Below, piece by piece: positions 7,927-17,469 of a stretch of DNA of 31,194 nucleotides. Source of the stretch: CANHEE01 sp043777755 (lineage in GTDB: Bacteria > Bacteroidota > Bacteroidia > Chitinophagales > Saprospiraceae); contig JAYWHK010000080.1 of NCBI GenBank assembly GCA_043777755.1, positions 1-31,194 on the forward strand, given 5' to 3'. The stretch's first letter is position 1; every line of letters begins with the position of its first letter. The translations under genes and the position numbers were made by a program. The notes beneath the pieces are model-generated. The model worked only from the letters and a program-made list of their open reading frames with translations, did no database searches and had not been told where the DNA came from.

Positions 7927-9306
7927 TTACTCGCTTTTTGGCTCATATATTTTGTATAAAACGTCTGAAATTAGTCCGCCAACGATGGTCAATAAAGAAA
8001 TCAGAAATACAATAGCGATTAAAACAGGAAAATTTTTTTCATAAATGGCGGTACTTGCCAATTGCCCCATTCCTGGGATATTAAAGACCGTTTCGATGGT
8101 CAGTGAACCCATTATCAAGTTTGGTAGCGTTGCACCCAACAAGGCAATCATTGGAAAAATCGCATTTGGAAAGACGTGTTTGCGTAAAATTTGGGTTTTG
8201 GAAAGTCCTTTTGCCTTGGCTGTTTTGATGAAATTTTCGCCAAAAACACGCAAAGCGGAAGCCCGCATTTGACGAATAACAATACTAATAGAAGTAAGCA
8301 CAATACAAAAAATAGGCGCAATAAAATGAGGTAAAGCAATCCATATTTTTTCTAAAAAAGGAGTATTGCTACTAAAATTTCCTATTCCTGCGTTTGGAAA
8401 TATTTTTAAATGGTAATAAGAACTTGTTAAAAAAATGAAAACCAATGTAGCCAGCCAAAATTGCGGAATAGCATCTAAAAAAAAGGTCAATTGCAACAAT
8501 CGGTTGTCCCATTTTTGACCAAATTGAGCAGCGGATTTTAGTCCAAGCCAAATGCCTATCAAAAAGACCAACATCAACGCCAAGGTATTCATCAATAAAG
8601 TCCAGCGAACCGCATCTCGAATTTCGTCTTGTACGGGTCGGTAACTGGTGTAAGAAATTCCAAAATCGCCACTTAATGTTTTTTTCAACCATTGATGAAA
8701 TTGGCAGCGGCTACCAAACCATTGAAAAGTAGGAAACCAAACTATTTTTTCTGAAAATTCACTTGTAATAATTTTCTTTTTTTCTAAAAAAAAAGCAACT
8801 TCCGCTTGTAAAGTGCTGTCTTTACTTGCATTATTTTCTAAAAAAATACTTTTTTCATCAATGTCTTTTTTTTCAAAAGCATAATACAACGCACGTGTTT
8901 CATCTAAAATAGACATACTATCATTTATAGTATAGCATTTTTTTTCAATATTTCTGATGGCTGTAATGTAAGATTGCGTATTTTCAAAACTTGTATTTTT
9001 GTTCATCAACTGTATCGTCAAATCTTTATAACGAGGAACAACAACATTAAAAAACGCATCTGTTTTTTTATTTTTTGCAATAGAAAAATAAAAAATCGGC
9101 TGATTTAAACCTATTTCAACGGCAGCTTGTTGGTAGGATTGTTCATAATCTTGGAGTTGTTGCAATGTTTCGCTGCGTTCACTTATTTTTTTACGAGCTT
9201 CTACTACATCACCAGGCATAAGTTGATACAATGCAAAAACCAATGCCATCACTGCCAAAACAGTAACGATACTTTGAAAAAAACGTAAAAAAATAAACTT
9301 TATCAT
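7927..9306 (-). CDS. DppB/OppB-like ABC transporter permease with a large insertion
   Basis: The protein (459 aa from the ATG at 9306) is an inner-membrane permease of the peptide/nickel type. It starts MIKFIFLRFFQSIVTVLAVM with the first membrane helix, then LYQLMPGD. The C-terminal half is canonical: five membrane segments and the EAA-type loop RASALRVFGENFIKTAKAKG followed by LSKTQILRKHVFPNA, which contacts the ATPase. Family members are usually 300-340 aa. Here an extra 120-140 residues (about 65-200), mostly charged helix, are inserted between the first helix and GDFGISYTSYRPVQDEI. A longer in-frame start at 9393 adds 29 residues without membrane character. No partner permease, ATPase or binding protein is adjacent, so the substrate cannot be inferred. 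Confidence 0.88.
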   Translation of the reverse strand: MIKFIFLRFFQSIVTVLAVMALVFALYQLMPGDVVEARKKISERSETLQQLQDYEQSYQQAAVEIGLNQPIFYFSIAKNKKTDAFFNVVVPRYKDLTIQLMNKNTSFENTQSYITAIRNIEKKCYTINDSMSILDETRALYYAFEKKDIDEKSIFLENNASKDSTLQAEVAFFLEKKKIITSEFSEKIVWFPTFQWFGSRCQFHQWLKKTLSGDFGISYTSYRPVQDEIRDAVRWTLLMNTLALMLVFLIGIWLGLKSAAQFGQKWDNRLLQLTFFLDAIPQFWLATLVFIFLTSSYYHLKIFPNAGIGNFSSNTPFLEKIWIALPHFIAPIFCIVLTSISIVIRQMRASALRVFGENFIKTAKAKGLSKTQILRKHVFPNAIFPMIALLGATLPNLIMGSLTIETVFNIPGMGQLASTAIYEKNFPVLIAIVFLISLLTIVGGLISDVLYKIYEPKSE

Positions 9307-9344
9307 GTTATATGTCTGAAAACTACGCCACAATATCGTAACAT

Positions 9345-9376
9345 TTGTAATAACTACGGACTTTTTTATATCTTTG
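9345..9376 (+). promoter_or_regulatory. Promoter of rlmN
   Basis: TTG at 9345-9347 and TATCTTTG (exact TAnnTTTG) at 9369-9376 are 21 bases apart. Transcription should start near 9383, leaving a leader of about 37 bases before the rlmN ATG. The element lies in the divergent gap with the permease gene. Confidence 0.65.
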
Positions 9377-9419
9377 TTCCTTAAAATACACAAAAAATTA
9401 ATTTTTGTAAATTATTATA

Positions 9420-10457
9420 ATGAAAAAAGACATTCGTCAATTATCCAAACAAGCCTTACAAGAAGCCGTCATCGAAGCGGGCGAACCAAAATTCAGAGCC
9501 AAACAAGTTTATAGTTGGTTGTGGCAAAAAGGCGCACGTTCCTTTGAAGAAATGACGAATTTGTCAAAACCACTGCGTCAATATTTCGCTGAACACTACG
9601 AAATCAAGCCTATTCTTTTTGATAAAACACAAAACAGCAAAGACGGCACGATAAAATCTCGTTTTCGTTTGCACGATGGGCATTTGGTAGAAAGCGTTTT
9701 GATTCCTGTTCCGAAAGACAATCGTTACACGGTTTGCGTTTCTTCGCAAGTTGGTTGTAGTTTGACTTGTAGTTTTTGTGCTACGGGAAGAATGAAACGT
9801 GTGCGCAATTTGGACGCTTCTGAGATTTTCGACCAAGTTTGGCTCGTGAATCAACAATGCTTGGAAACTTTTGAACATCCGCTGACCAATATTGTCTATA
9901 TGGGTATGGGCGAACCGCTTTTGGCGTACAGTAGTTTGCTGGAAAGTATCGAGTTGATAACTTCGCCCGATGGTCTGAATTGGTCACCTCGACGGATTAC
10001 GGTGAGTACAGCAGGTGTTGCAAAAATGATTGTAAAATTGGCTGACGATGCCACGAAAGTGAACTTAGCTCTTTCTCTGCACGCTGCGGACGATGAAAAA
10101 CGCAACGGCATCATGCCCATCAATGAAAGCAACAATTTGGAAGTGTTGATGGAATCGTTGGAATATTTTTATCAAAAAACAAAAAATAGAATTTCTTACG
10201 AATACATCGCTTTCCAAAATTTCAATGATAGTATTGCAGATGCTAAAAACTTGGTGCGTTTGTGCCGAAAATTCCCTGTTCGAGTCAATATTATTGAGTA
10301 CAACCCAATAGATGATGCGCCTTTTACAAAATCTTCGGAACAAAATTTAGACCGTTTTTCTGATTTTTTAGCAAAAAATAATGTCACTGTTACTGTCAGA
10401 AAAAGTAGAGGAAAAGACATAGATGCTGCTTGCGGACAATTGGCAAACAAAGATTAA
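9420..10457 (+). CDS. rlmN: RlmN, radical-SAM 23S rRNA (A2503) and tRNA (A37) C2-methyltransferase
   Basis: At 345 aa, this is a standard RlmN. The radical-SAM cluster motif CSLTCSFC supplies Cys113, Cys117 and Cys120 (C-x3-C-x2-C), and the invariant methyl-carrying cysteine is in the C-terminal DIDAACGQL (Cys338). Other family blocks are YSWLWQKG, YTVCVSSQVGC, NIVYMGMGEPLLAY, RRITVSTAG, LALSLHAADDEKR and the NIIEYNPI strand. The enzyme methylates C2 of adenosine in 23S rRNA and in some tRNAs, acting in the cytoplasm. It has its own promoter, and the 134-base gap after it holds no visible hairpin. Confidence 0.97.
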   Translation: MKKDIRQLSKQALQEAVIEAGEPKFRAKQVYSWLWQKGARSFEEMTNLSKPLRQYFAEHYEIKPILFDKTQNSKDGTIKSRFRLHDGHLVESVLIPVPKDNRYTVCVSSQVGCSLTCSFCATGRMKRVRNLDASEIFDQVWLVNQQCLETFEHPLTNIVYMGMGEPLLAYSSLLESIELITSPDGLNWSPRRITVSTAGVAKMIVKLADDATKVNLALSLHAADDEKRNGIMPINESNNLEVLMESLEYFYQKTKNRISYEYIAFQNFNDSIADAKNLVRLCRKFPVRVNIIEYNPIDDAPFTKSSEQNLDRFSDFLAKNNVTVTVRKSRGKDIDAACGQLANKD

Positions 10458-10591
10458 GTACACTGTTTTTTTTAGTTATTTAATGTTTGGCTATTGTTTA
10501 AAATAGTTCTAACTAATTGAAAACCAAAACAATACAACAATTACAAACAATAGCAAATTTTTAAAACAATGTACTAAAATATATCTAAAAA

Positions 10592-12751
10592 ATGAAAAAA
10601 AATTTAATTTTCACCCTTATACTTTTTATTTTTAGTAATTTAACAAAGGCAAACGAAGGAATGTGGTTGCCACTTTTACTCAGCCAAAATGAAGCTGAAA
10701 TGAAAGCACTTGGCATGAAAATCAGTGCAGAAGACATTTACAGCGTCAATAAAGGCAGTTTGAAAGATGCGATTTGCCAATTTGGAGGCGGTTGTACAGC
10801 CGAATTGATTTCCAATGAAGGTTTGCTTTTGACGAATCATCACTGCGGTTACGATGCAATACAAAATCATAGCACTGTACAAGACAACTATTTAGACAAA
10901 GGTTTTTGGGCGATGAGTCGCTCGCAAGAAAAACCCAATCAAGGTTTGACAGCGATGTTTATTGTTCGCATGGAAGACGTTTCGGCAGCTGCTTTGGCTG
11001 GCGTAACGGCAGAGATGAGCGAAAAAGACCGCCAATCTGCAATTGATAAAAATTTGGCGGCAGTACGCAAAGGCGCAAAACGTGAAAATTGGGAAGAAGT
11101 CTTCACAAGAGGTTTTTTTGATGGCAACCAATATTTTTTATTTGTAACGGAAACGTTCAAAGATGTTCGTTTGGTTGGTGCGCCACCGTCTTCGATTGGA
11201 AAATTTGGCAACGACACTGACAATTGGGCTTATCCTCGTCATACGGGTGACTTTTCGATGTTCCGTATTTATGCCGACAAAGACAATCACCCAGCGGAGT
11301 ATTCTGTGAACAATGTGCCTTATACGCCAAAACGTTTTTTACCAATCTCTCTTGATGGCGTAGAAAAAGATGATTTTACAATGATTTATGGTTTTCCAGG
11401 TCGTACACAAGAATATTTGCCTTCGGTAGCCGTTGCACAAACCTTGGAGAAAACAAATCCAACCCGTATTGATATTCGAGATAAAGCATTGGCTATCATG
11501 GATATAGACATGAGAAAAGATGCAGATACAAAAATAAAATTGTCTGCAAAATATGCGTCGATTTCTAATTATTGGAAAAAATGGCGTGGTGAAAACTTAG
11601 GTTTGATAAAAAGTAAAGGTGTTGCAAAAAAACAATTTTATGAAAATGAATTTAGTAAAATGCTTGAAACGAATCCTTCTTGGCAGAGTCAGTACGGCAC
11701 TATTTTGAGTGATTTTAACAAAGTATATGCTGATATCGAGCCTTTTGTGGTGGCGCAAGCAACACACAGCGAAGTGTTTGGAAATACAAACGTCTTGTCT
11801 TGGGCGAGTCAGTTAGACGGCATTGTGAAGGCTTTTGATAAAAAAGATGAAAAGGCTACTGCCGAAAAAATTGCCTCACTTAAAGAATACACCAATGATT
11901 TTTTCAAAGAATATGTTTTGACAACAGATAAAAAGGTTTTTGCAACATTGATTCCTGTTTATGTCAAAAATGTCTTAACCACTTATACGCCAGAAGTACT
12001 CAAAAGCGAGTTGCAAAATTTTAACCAAGGTGAAAAATTAAGTGAAAAACTTTTTGCAAAAACTATTTTGACCAATCAAGATAAAATTAAAACCTTATTA
12101 GAAAAACCTGCGGAAGACATCGTAAAAACGTTGCGCAAAGATAAATTATTTTCTTTTACAAAAACGCTAATCGAAAATTATGAGCAAAAGATTGCGCCAA
12201 AAGTTACTGAAAATCAATTGATTATCAATAAATTACGTCGTCAATACACCAAAGCTCAAATGGAAGCGATGGCAAGCAAAAGAGTTTTTTATCCAGATGC
12301 CAACTCTACTTTGCGTGTCACTTATGGTCAAGTAAAAGATTATCAGCCAAAAGATGGCGTAACTTATGAGCCGTTCACCTACTTAGATGGCGTGATGGAA
12401 AAATACATTCCAAACGATTATGAATTTGATGTATCTAAAAAATTAATTGATTTGTACGAAAAGAAAGATTACGGTGAATATGGTGTCAATGGTCGTATGC
12501 CCGTTTGTTTCATCGGAACAAATCATACGACGGGTGGCAATTCTGGCAGCCCAGCGATTGATGCTTACGGCAATTTGATTGGTCTAAATTTTGACCGAGT
12601 TTGGGAAGGTACAATGAGCGATTTGAATTATGACCCAAGCATTTGCCGCAATATTATGATGGACGCTCGTTACTTGCTTTTTATCATTGATAAATATGCT
12701 GGAGCTGGACATTTAATCAAAGAAATGAAATTGGTACACCCGAAAAAGTAG
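10592..12751 (+). CDS. S46 family dipeptidyl-peptidase, DPP11-like
   Basis: A 719-aa exported serine peptidase of family S46 (DPP7/DPP11), which takes dipeptides off oligopeptides in the periplasm. A signal peptide covers about residues 1-20. The catalytic triad can be placed: His84 in TNHHCGY, Asp220 in RHTGDFSMFRIY and Ser651 in GGNSGSPAID. The S1 specificity residue, 18 positions after the catalytic Ser, is Arg669 (NFDRVWE). From what is known of the Porphyromonas enzymes (Ser655/Arg673 in DPP11, Gly in DPP7), an Arg here predicts Asp/Glu preference, so DPP11 is the likelier name. Length and ends (NEGMWLP start, AGHLIKEM end) fit the family. It precedes porU by 134 bases. Confidence 0.94.
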   Translation: MKKNLIFTLILFIFSNLTKANEGMWLPLLLSQNEAEMKALGMKISAEDIYSVNKGSLKDAICQFGGGCTAELISNEGLLLTNHHCGYDAIQNHSTVQDNYLDKGFWAMSRSQEKPNQGLTAMFIVRMEDVSAAALAGVTAEMSEKDRQSAIDKNLAAVRKGAKRENWEEVFTRGFFDGNQYFLFVTETFKDVRLVGAPPSSIGKFGNDTDNWAYPRHTGDFSMFRIYADKDNHPAEYSVNNVPYTPKRFLPISLDGVEKDDFTMIYGFPGRTQEYLPSVAVAQTLEKTNPTRIDIRDKALAIMDIDMRKDADTKIKLSAKYASISNYWKKWRGENLGLIKSKGVAKKQFYENEFSKMLETNPSWQSQYGTILSDFNKVYADIEPFVVAQATHSEVFGNTNVLSWASQLDGIVKAFDKKDEKATAEKIASLKEYTNDFFKEYVLTTDKKVFATLIPVYVKNVLTTYTPEVLKSELQNFNQGEKLSEKLFAKTILTNQDKIKTLLEKPAEDIVKTLRKDKLFSFTKTLIENYEQKIAPKVTENQLIINKLRRQYTKAQMEAMASKRVFYPDANSTLRVTYGQVKDYQPKDGVTYEPFTYLDGVMEKYIPNDYEFDVSKKLIDLYEKKDYGEYGVNGRMPVCFIGTNHTTGGNSGSPAIDAYGNLIGLNFDRVWEGTMSDLNYDPSICRNIMMDARYLLFIIDKYAGAGHLIKEMKLVHPKK

Positions 12752-12758
12752 TTTGGAA

Positions 12759-12781
12759 AATGGACTTCAGTCCGTTCTTTT
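12759..12781 (+). terminator. Weak hairpin terminator after the S46 peptidase gene
   Basis: AATGGAC (12759-12765) can pair with GTCCGTT (12770-12776), allowing one G-T pair, around a TTCA loop, and is followed by CTTTT. The stem is short, so termination is likely to be partial. Confidence 0.35.
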
Positions 12782-12885
12782 GAAAGATGTTGCAATAGTT
12801 AAAATTACAAGCGAATAAAATAACTGTTTTATTTTAACGTATTAAATTTTTAAAAAAATAGAATTTTTAGAAAAAAATACCAGTT

Positions 12886-15800
12886 ATGAAAAAAATAAAT
12901 TACCTCTTATTATGCTGTTTTGTAGTCAATATTGCTTGGTCACAGACAAATATCACGACCATAAGCAAACAATTGACTTGGAAAAAAAGCAAAGTTAATG
13001 CGGAAAAAGCCAATTCCGAAGAAATGTGGTCATTCGATGGCGCAGGTCGAAACCATAAAACGCCAAATTTTGCTTGGTTTTCTGTCCGTTATGATTTGCC
13101 TCGTTATGGTACACTTAACGTCACGCTCCAAAATGCTGTTTATGAGCCTTTGGACAAATTAGCAACACCTGATGATTTGGCTATTTCGGACAAAATTTTA
13201 TTTGAAAATGAGGTAAGAATGTCACGCAATGATTTTTCTGGAGCAACCCGTTTTATTCCAGTTAGAAAAACCGCTTTGGGTTATGAAAAATTGGTGCGCT
13301 TTGAATTGAATGTTCAGCTAACGCCTAAAAATCTTCCAGTAGCGAATACCGACCGTGGCGGACCAACAGAAAACTCTGTATTAAAAGATGGTACAATTTT
13401 TAAATTTGCCGTAGAAAATACTGGTATTCAACGCATTGATGCTAAAATACTCAAAGATGCTGGTATTGATATTGCCAAAATTGATGCTAAAAAAATAAAA
13501 ATTTATGGCAATGGCGGTGGCTTATTGCCAGAAGCAAATGCTGCTTTTCGTCACGACGATTTGGTTGAAAATCCATGCGTTGTGAATGGAGAAGAAGATG
13601 GAAAATTCAACGACAATGATTTTATTCTTTTTTATGCCGTAGGTGCGGACAAATGGAAGTACGATGCAGCTCAAAAGGAATTTAATTTGCAAAAAAATAC
13701 CTATTCCAGCACAAGTTTTTATTTTATAAAAATAGATGGCGAAGATGGCAAACGCATCACAAATGTTCCAAACGTCAGTGCAACACCAACTTATACAAGT
13801 ACTTCTTTTAATGATTTCCAACGCTACGAATTTGAAAAATTCAATTTATTAAATGAATACGAGTCTGCACCAGGTGGCGGACGACAATGGTTTGGTGACA
13901 AATTGTCTTCCAATAAAACAAGCATTACGCTCAATCCTTTTATTTTTGCCAACATCGAAAAAAATGCTACAGTAAAAATAAAATCCGCTTTGGCGTATCG
14001 CAATGCAGAAGTCGGTCAATATACATTAACTGCTGACAATCAGGATTTTACAGCATTTTTGAGTAGTTGCGGTAAATGCGAAGTTGATGATACTTATGCA
14101 CACGTTGGTTTTATCAATGCCACTATAAAAGCAAGTAGCGATAATATTCCAGCAGAAATCAATGTTTCGCCAAGTGGCGGAAGTTTTAACGCTTGGTTGG
14201 ATTTCGTGCAAATGAATACCCGAAGAAAATTATTGATGGTAGGCAGTCAAATGGCTTTTCGTGATGTAGAAGCCTTGGATAAAGTCACAAAATTTGAACT
14301 GGGTAATGCTTCTAATTTGAATATATGGAACATTAGTGACGTTGTGAATCCTCAAAAAATAGAGCTAATTTCAGCAAATAGTGGACTGAATTTCGTTGCC
14401 AATACACAAGGAACTTTGCAAGAATTTATTGCTTTTAATCCGTCCGCTACTGATTTGTACAAACCTATCAATTTTTCAAAAGTAGAAAATCAAAACCTAC
14501 ACGCTTTGAAAGATATAGAAATGTTGATAATTTATCCGAAAACCTTAGAAAGCGAAGCATTGCTTCTGGCAAATCACCGCAAAAATTACAATGGATTAAA
14601 AGTTGCTGCGGTTTTGATAAATCAAGTCTATAATGAGTTTTCGTCAGGCGCACTTGACCCAACAGGCATACGTGATTTTTCAAAATTTTTATATGAAAAA
14701 AATAAAAATTTCAAGTATTTACTCCTGTTTGGTGACGGTTCTTTCAATTACAAAGGAATTAGTGCAAATGAAGAAGACAATGCCAAAAATTTTATTCCAC
14801 CTTACGAAACCATAGAATCATTAGACCCGATTAGTACTTTTCCTTCTGACGATTATTATGCACTTTTATCACCCAACGAAGGCGAATATTTATCTGGATT
14901 ATTGGATATTAGCGTTGGGCGCATCACTGCATCTGACCCTGACATGGCAAAAGCAATTGTGGATAAAATCATTAATTACGATAAAAACCCAGAAGCCATG
15001 CGTGATTACCGCAATAGAATTGTGTTGGTAACAGACGATTTTGAAGCGGAACAAGATGGTTCTGGCAATTGGGAAACCGTTTTTTTGAGCCATAGTGAAA
15101 AACTTGCAGCTTATACAGAACAAAAATATGCAAAAGCGAATATTGAAAAAGCATACTTGGCAGCGTTTCCACAAGTCACAACGCCAGGCGGACAACGTTC
15201 TCCTGATGCTACCGAAGCCATCAACAATAATATTTTTAAAGGAGCTTTATTTTTAAATTATATTGGACACGGCGGACCTCGTGGCTGGACACAAGAGCGC
15301 ATCTTAAATGCCAATGTGGACATTCCAACGTGGTCAAATTATGAGCGTTTGCCTTTGTTTATCACGGCAACCTGCTCTTTTGCAGGCTATGATAGCCCAG
15401 CGGATTTTACGGCAGGAGAGCAAATTTTGGCATTGGACAAAGGCGGTGCAGTTGGGCTTTTCTCTACGGTAAGGGCTGTTTATTCCAATGAAAATGATGC
15501 ACTGACAGAATCTGTTTTTGGGCAAATTTATAAAAAAGTAGGTTATAACGGAAAAGCAATGGGCGAGATTTTGAGAGTTTCAAAAGACAGTTCTAATGCA
15601 TCATCAGAAAATTCCCGTAAATTTACACTTTTGGGCGACCCTTCTCAACGTTTGATGCTTCCGCAATTTGACATTCGCACGACCAAAATAAATGGGAAAG
15701 ATGTAAGTGCAAAAAGTATTGATACCATTGGGGCATTACAAAAACTAAGCATTGAAGGTGTCATTTTGGACAATGCTGGAAATATTTTGACTAATTTCAA

Positions 15801-16755
15801 TGGCAAAGTCTATCCAACCATTTATGACAAGGCATTAAAGTTAAAAACTGTTCCGATTGGTACAGAAACACAAGAATATCGTTTGCAAAATAAAGTACTT
15901 TTCAAAGGTGCTGCAACGGTGAAAGATGGAAAATTCCAATTCACTTGCATCATTCCAAAAGACATCAATTATGAATACGGTTTTGGAAAAATCAGCTATT
16001 ATGCAACGAATGATGTGAATGATGCCGCTGGTTCTGACAATACACATTTGGTCATTGGAGGTGTTTATAAAAATGCTGAAAAAGACGATAAAGGACCTTT
16101 GGTAGAAGTATTTATGGACAATGAAGAATTTGTAACAGGCGGTTTGGTGAGTGCCAATCCAACAGTTTATGTAAAATTGAGCGATGATTACGGTATCAAT
16201 GTTTCAGGAAACAGTGTTGGACATGATTTGACGGCTGTTTTAGATGCCAATGCAAAAAACACATATCGTTTGAATGATTTTTACGAAGCCGTAACGGACA
16301 ATTACGCAAAAGGCGTTGTGAAATATCCTTTGTTCAAATTGGCAGAAGGTCAGCACGAAATCAGGGTGAAAGCATGGGACACAGCGAACAATCCTGGCGA
16401 AGGCGTTACGCAATTTGTAGTGGCTTCTAATGGAAAAAGTGCTTTGGAACACGTACTGAATTATCCGAATCCATTTACGATTTCGACTTCGTTTCAGTTC
16501 AGACATCATTTGTCAGAAATTAACTTAAAAGTTCAAGTTCAGATTTATACTGTTTCTGGAAAATTGGTCAAAACCATTGAAACAGATGCGTTTTCACAAG
16601 CTGGAATGGTCGATGATGTAAAATGGGACGGCAAAGACGATTTCGGAAACGACATCGGAAAAGGTGTTTATATTTATAAAATAAAAGCCAAAAGTAGTAG
16701 AAATGCAGCAATTTCGGAAGAAGGAGCTTGGGAGAAATTGGTTATTTTAAAGTAA
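12886..16755 (+). CDS. porU: Type IX secretion system sortase PorU
   Basis: This 1289-aa protein is the cell-surface C25 (gingipain-fold) sortase that removes the C-terminal signal of T9SS cargo and joins the cargo to the surface. A signal peptide (about residues 1-19, ending SQ) comes first, followed by long beta-rich N-terminal domains. The peptidase domain contains LLLFGDGSFNYKG, LDISVGRITASDP, the catalytic His795 in NYIGHGGPRGW and Cys830 in TATCSFAGYDSPADF, then GGAVGLFSTVRAVYS. The C terminus has LNYPNPF and a FlgD-like end (GKGVYIYKIKA), as in PorU homologues. In many genomes porV follows porU, but here a Rieske gene does. The T9SS cargo at 21036 is a possible client. Confidence 0.95.
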   Translation: MKKINYLLLCCFVVNIAWSQTNITTISKQLTWKKSKVNAEKANSEEMWSFDGAGRNHKTPNFAWFSVRYDLPRYGTLNVTLQNAVYEPLDKLATPDDLAISDKILFENEVRMSRNDFSGATRFIPVRKTALGYEKLVRFELNVQLTPKNLPVANTDRGGPTENSVLKDGTIFKFAVENTGIQRIDAKILKDAGIDIAKIDAKKIKIYGNGGGLLPEANAAFRHDDLVENPCVVNGEEDGKFNDNDFILFYAVGADKWKYDAAQKEFNLQKNTYSSTSFYFIKIDGEDGKRITNVPNVSATPTYTSTSFNDFQRYEFEKFNLLNEYESAPGGGRQWFGDKLSSNKTSITLNPFIFANIEKNATVKIKSALAYRNAEVGQYTLTADNQDFTAFLSSCGKCEVDDTYAHVGFINATIKASSDNIPAEINVSPSGGSFNAWLDFVQMNTRRKLLMVGSQMAFRDVEALDKVTKFELGNASNLNIWNISDVVNPQKIELISANSGLNFVANTQGTLQEFIAFNPSATDLYKPINFSKVENQNLHALKDIEMLIIYPKTLESEALLLANHRKNYNGLKVAAVLINQVYNEFSSGALDPTGIRDFSKFLYEKNKNFKYLLLFGDGSFNYKGISANEEDNAKNFIPPYETIESLDPISTFPSDDYYALLSPNEGEYLSGLLDISVGRITASDPDMAKAIVDKIINYDKNPEAMRDYRNRIVLVTDDFEAEQDGSGNWETVFLSHSEKLAAYTEQKYAKANIEKAYLAAFPQVTTPGGQRSPDATEAINNNIFKGALFLNYIGHGGPRGWTQERILNANVDIPTWSNYERLPLFITATCSFAGYDSPADFTAGEQILALDKGGAVGLFSTVRAVYSNENDALTESVFGQIYKKVGYNGKAMGEILRVSKDSSNASSENSRKFTLLGDPSQRLMLPQFDIRTTKINGKDVSAKSIDTIGALQKLSIEGVILDNAGNILTNFNGKVYPTIYDKALKLKTVPIGTETQEYRLQNKVLFKGAATVKDGKFQFTCIIPKDINYEYGFGKISYYATNDVNDAAGSDNTHLVIGGVYKNAEKDDKGPLVEVFMDNEEFVTGGLVSANPTVYVKLSDDYGINVSGNSVGHDLTAVLDANAKNTYRLNDFYEAVTDNYAKGVVKYPLFKLAEGQHEIRVKAWDTANNPGEGVTQFVVASNGKSALEHVLNYPNPFTISTSFQFRHHLSEINLKVQVQIYTVSGKLVKTIETDAFSQAGMVDDVKWDGKDDFGNDIGKGVYIYKIKAKSSRNAAISEEGAWEKLVILK

Positions 16756-16839
16756 AAAATATTTCTTGTTGTTGATAAACTCTGAGTAGTAATAATTTAT
16801 TTTGCTTTGAAGCAACAACTTAGTACTTTCATTCGTGTT

Positions 16840-16847
16840 TATATTTG
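16840..16847 (+). promoter_or_regulatory. -7 promoter element before the Rieske gene
   Basis: TATATTTG is an exact TAnnTTTG, placing the transcription start near 16854 and giving a leader of about 32 bases. No TTG is at the standard spacing upstream. Confidence 0.4.
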
Positions 16848-16885
16848 TGAATCAAATTTTGTAAAAATTAAAAAATAAATACATC

Positions 16886-17290
16886 ATGCAAAGAAGAGAA
16901 TTTTTAGAAAAATTAGGTATTGGTGCAGCATTCGCTATCACTACTTCTTGTTTTCAATCTTGTAAAAAAGACGATACAACAACCGCAGCAGTTGATTTCA
17001 CACTTAATTTAGATGATAATGTTAGTTTGCTAACAAAAGGGAATTATATTATCAAAAATAATGTAGTCATTGCTTATGGAACAGACGGCAGTTATTATGC
17101 TTGCACGGTCGTTTGTACGCACGAAGATTTGAAAAAAATGACGTATAAAAAAACAACCAATGAGTTTTTCTGTACAGAACACGATGCTCGTTTTGACCTT
17201 ACAGGAAAAGGACTCAACAAAGAAGGTGAAAAAGGAATCAGCGTTTATAAAACAATTTTGACAGGAAAAAATCTTCGCATCTTCTCGTAA
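16886..17290 (+). CDS. Rieske [2Fe-2S] protein with a Tat-type signal
   Basis: A 134-aa stand-alone Rieske protein. The two cluster-binding boxes are CTH (Cys77, His79) and CTEH (Cys96, His99), 16 residues apart, which is the normal C-x-H...C-x-x-H arrangement. The N terminus QRREFLEKLGIGAAFAI carries a twin-arginine motif, meaning export already folded with its cluster; Cys22 or Cys26 after it could be a lipidation site, making it a membrane-anchored lipoprotein. It is too short for a cytochrome bc1/b6f Rieske subunit or an oxygenase alpha subunit and resembles the small periplasmic Rieske proteins of Bacteroidota, whose partners are mostly unknown. The 179-base gap after it (17291-17469) holds only a small ATCCTTTAAGGAT palindrome at 17321-17333. 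Confidence 0.9.
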   Translation: MQRREFLEKLGIGAAFAITTSCFQSCKKDDTTTAAVDFTLNLDDNVSLLTKGNYIIKNNVVIAYGTDGSYYACTVVCTHEDLKKMTYKKTTNEFFCTEHDARFDLTGKGLNKEGEKGISVYKTILTGKNLRIFS

Positions 17291-17469
17291 TAATTTTTCA
17301 TCATTCAAAAAGAAGATTTTATCCTTTAAGGATTGGTATTCGTAGTCTTTAACAAAGAATTAGTAAAACGAAAGTAATCTTTGCGACCCTTTTTACGTCT
17401 TAATAAGAAGTGTTGAGTACAATTAAGTGTTTCTAACAACTTTCTATTTCGTATTAAAATTTACAATTT

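Noticed and set aside
14633..14815. Small frames on either strand inside porU, mutS and the FG-GAP gene
   Set aside because: They are shadows of the long, family-matched frames and show no motifs or start signals of their own.
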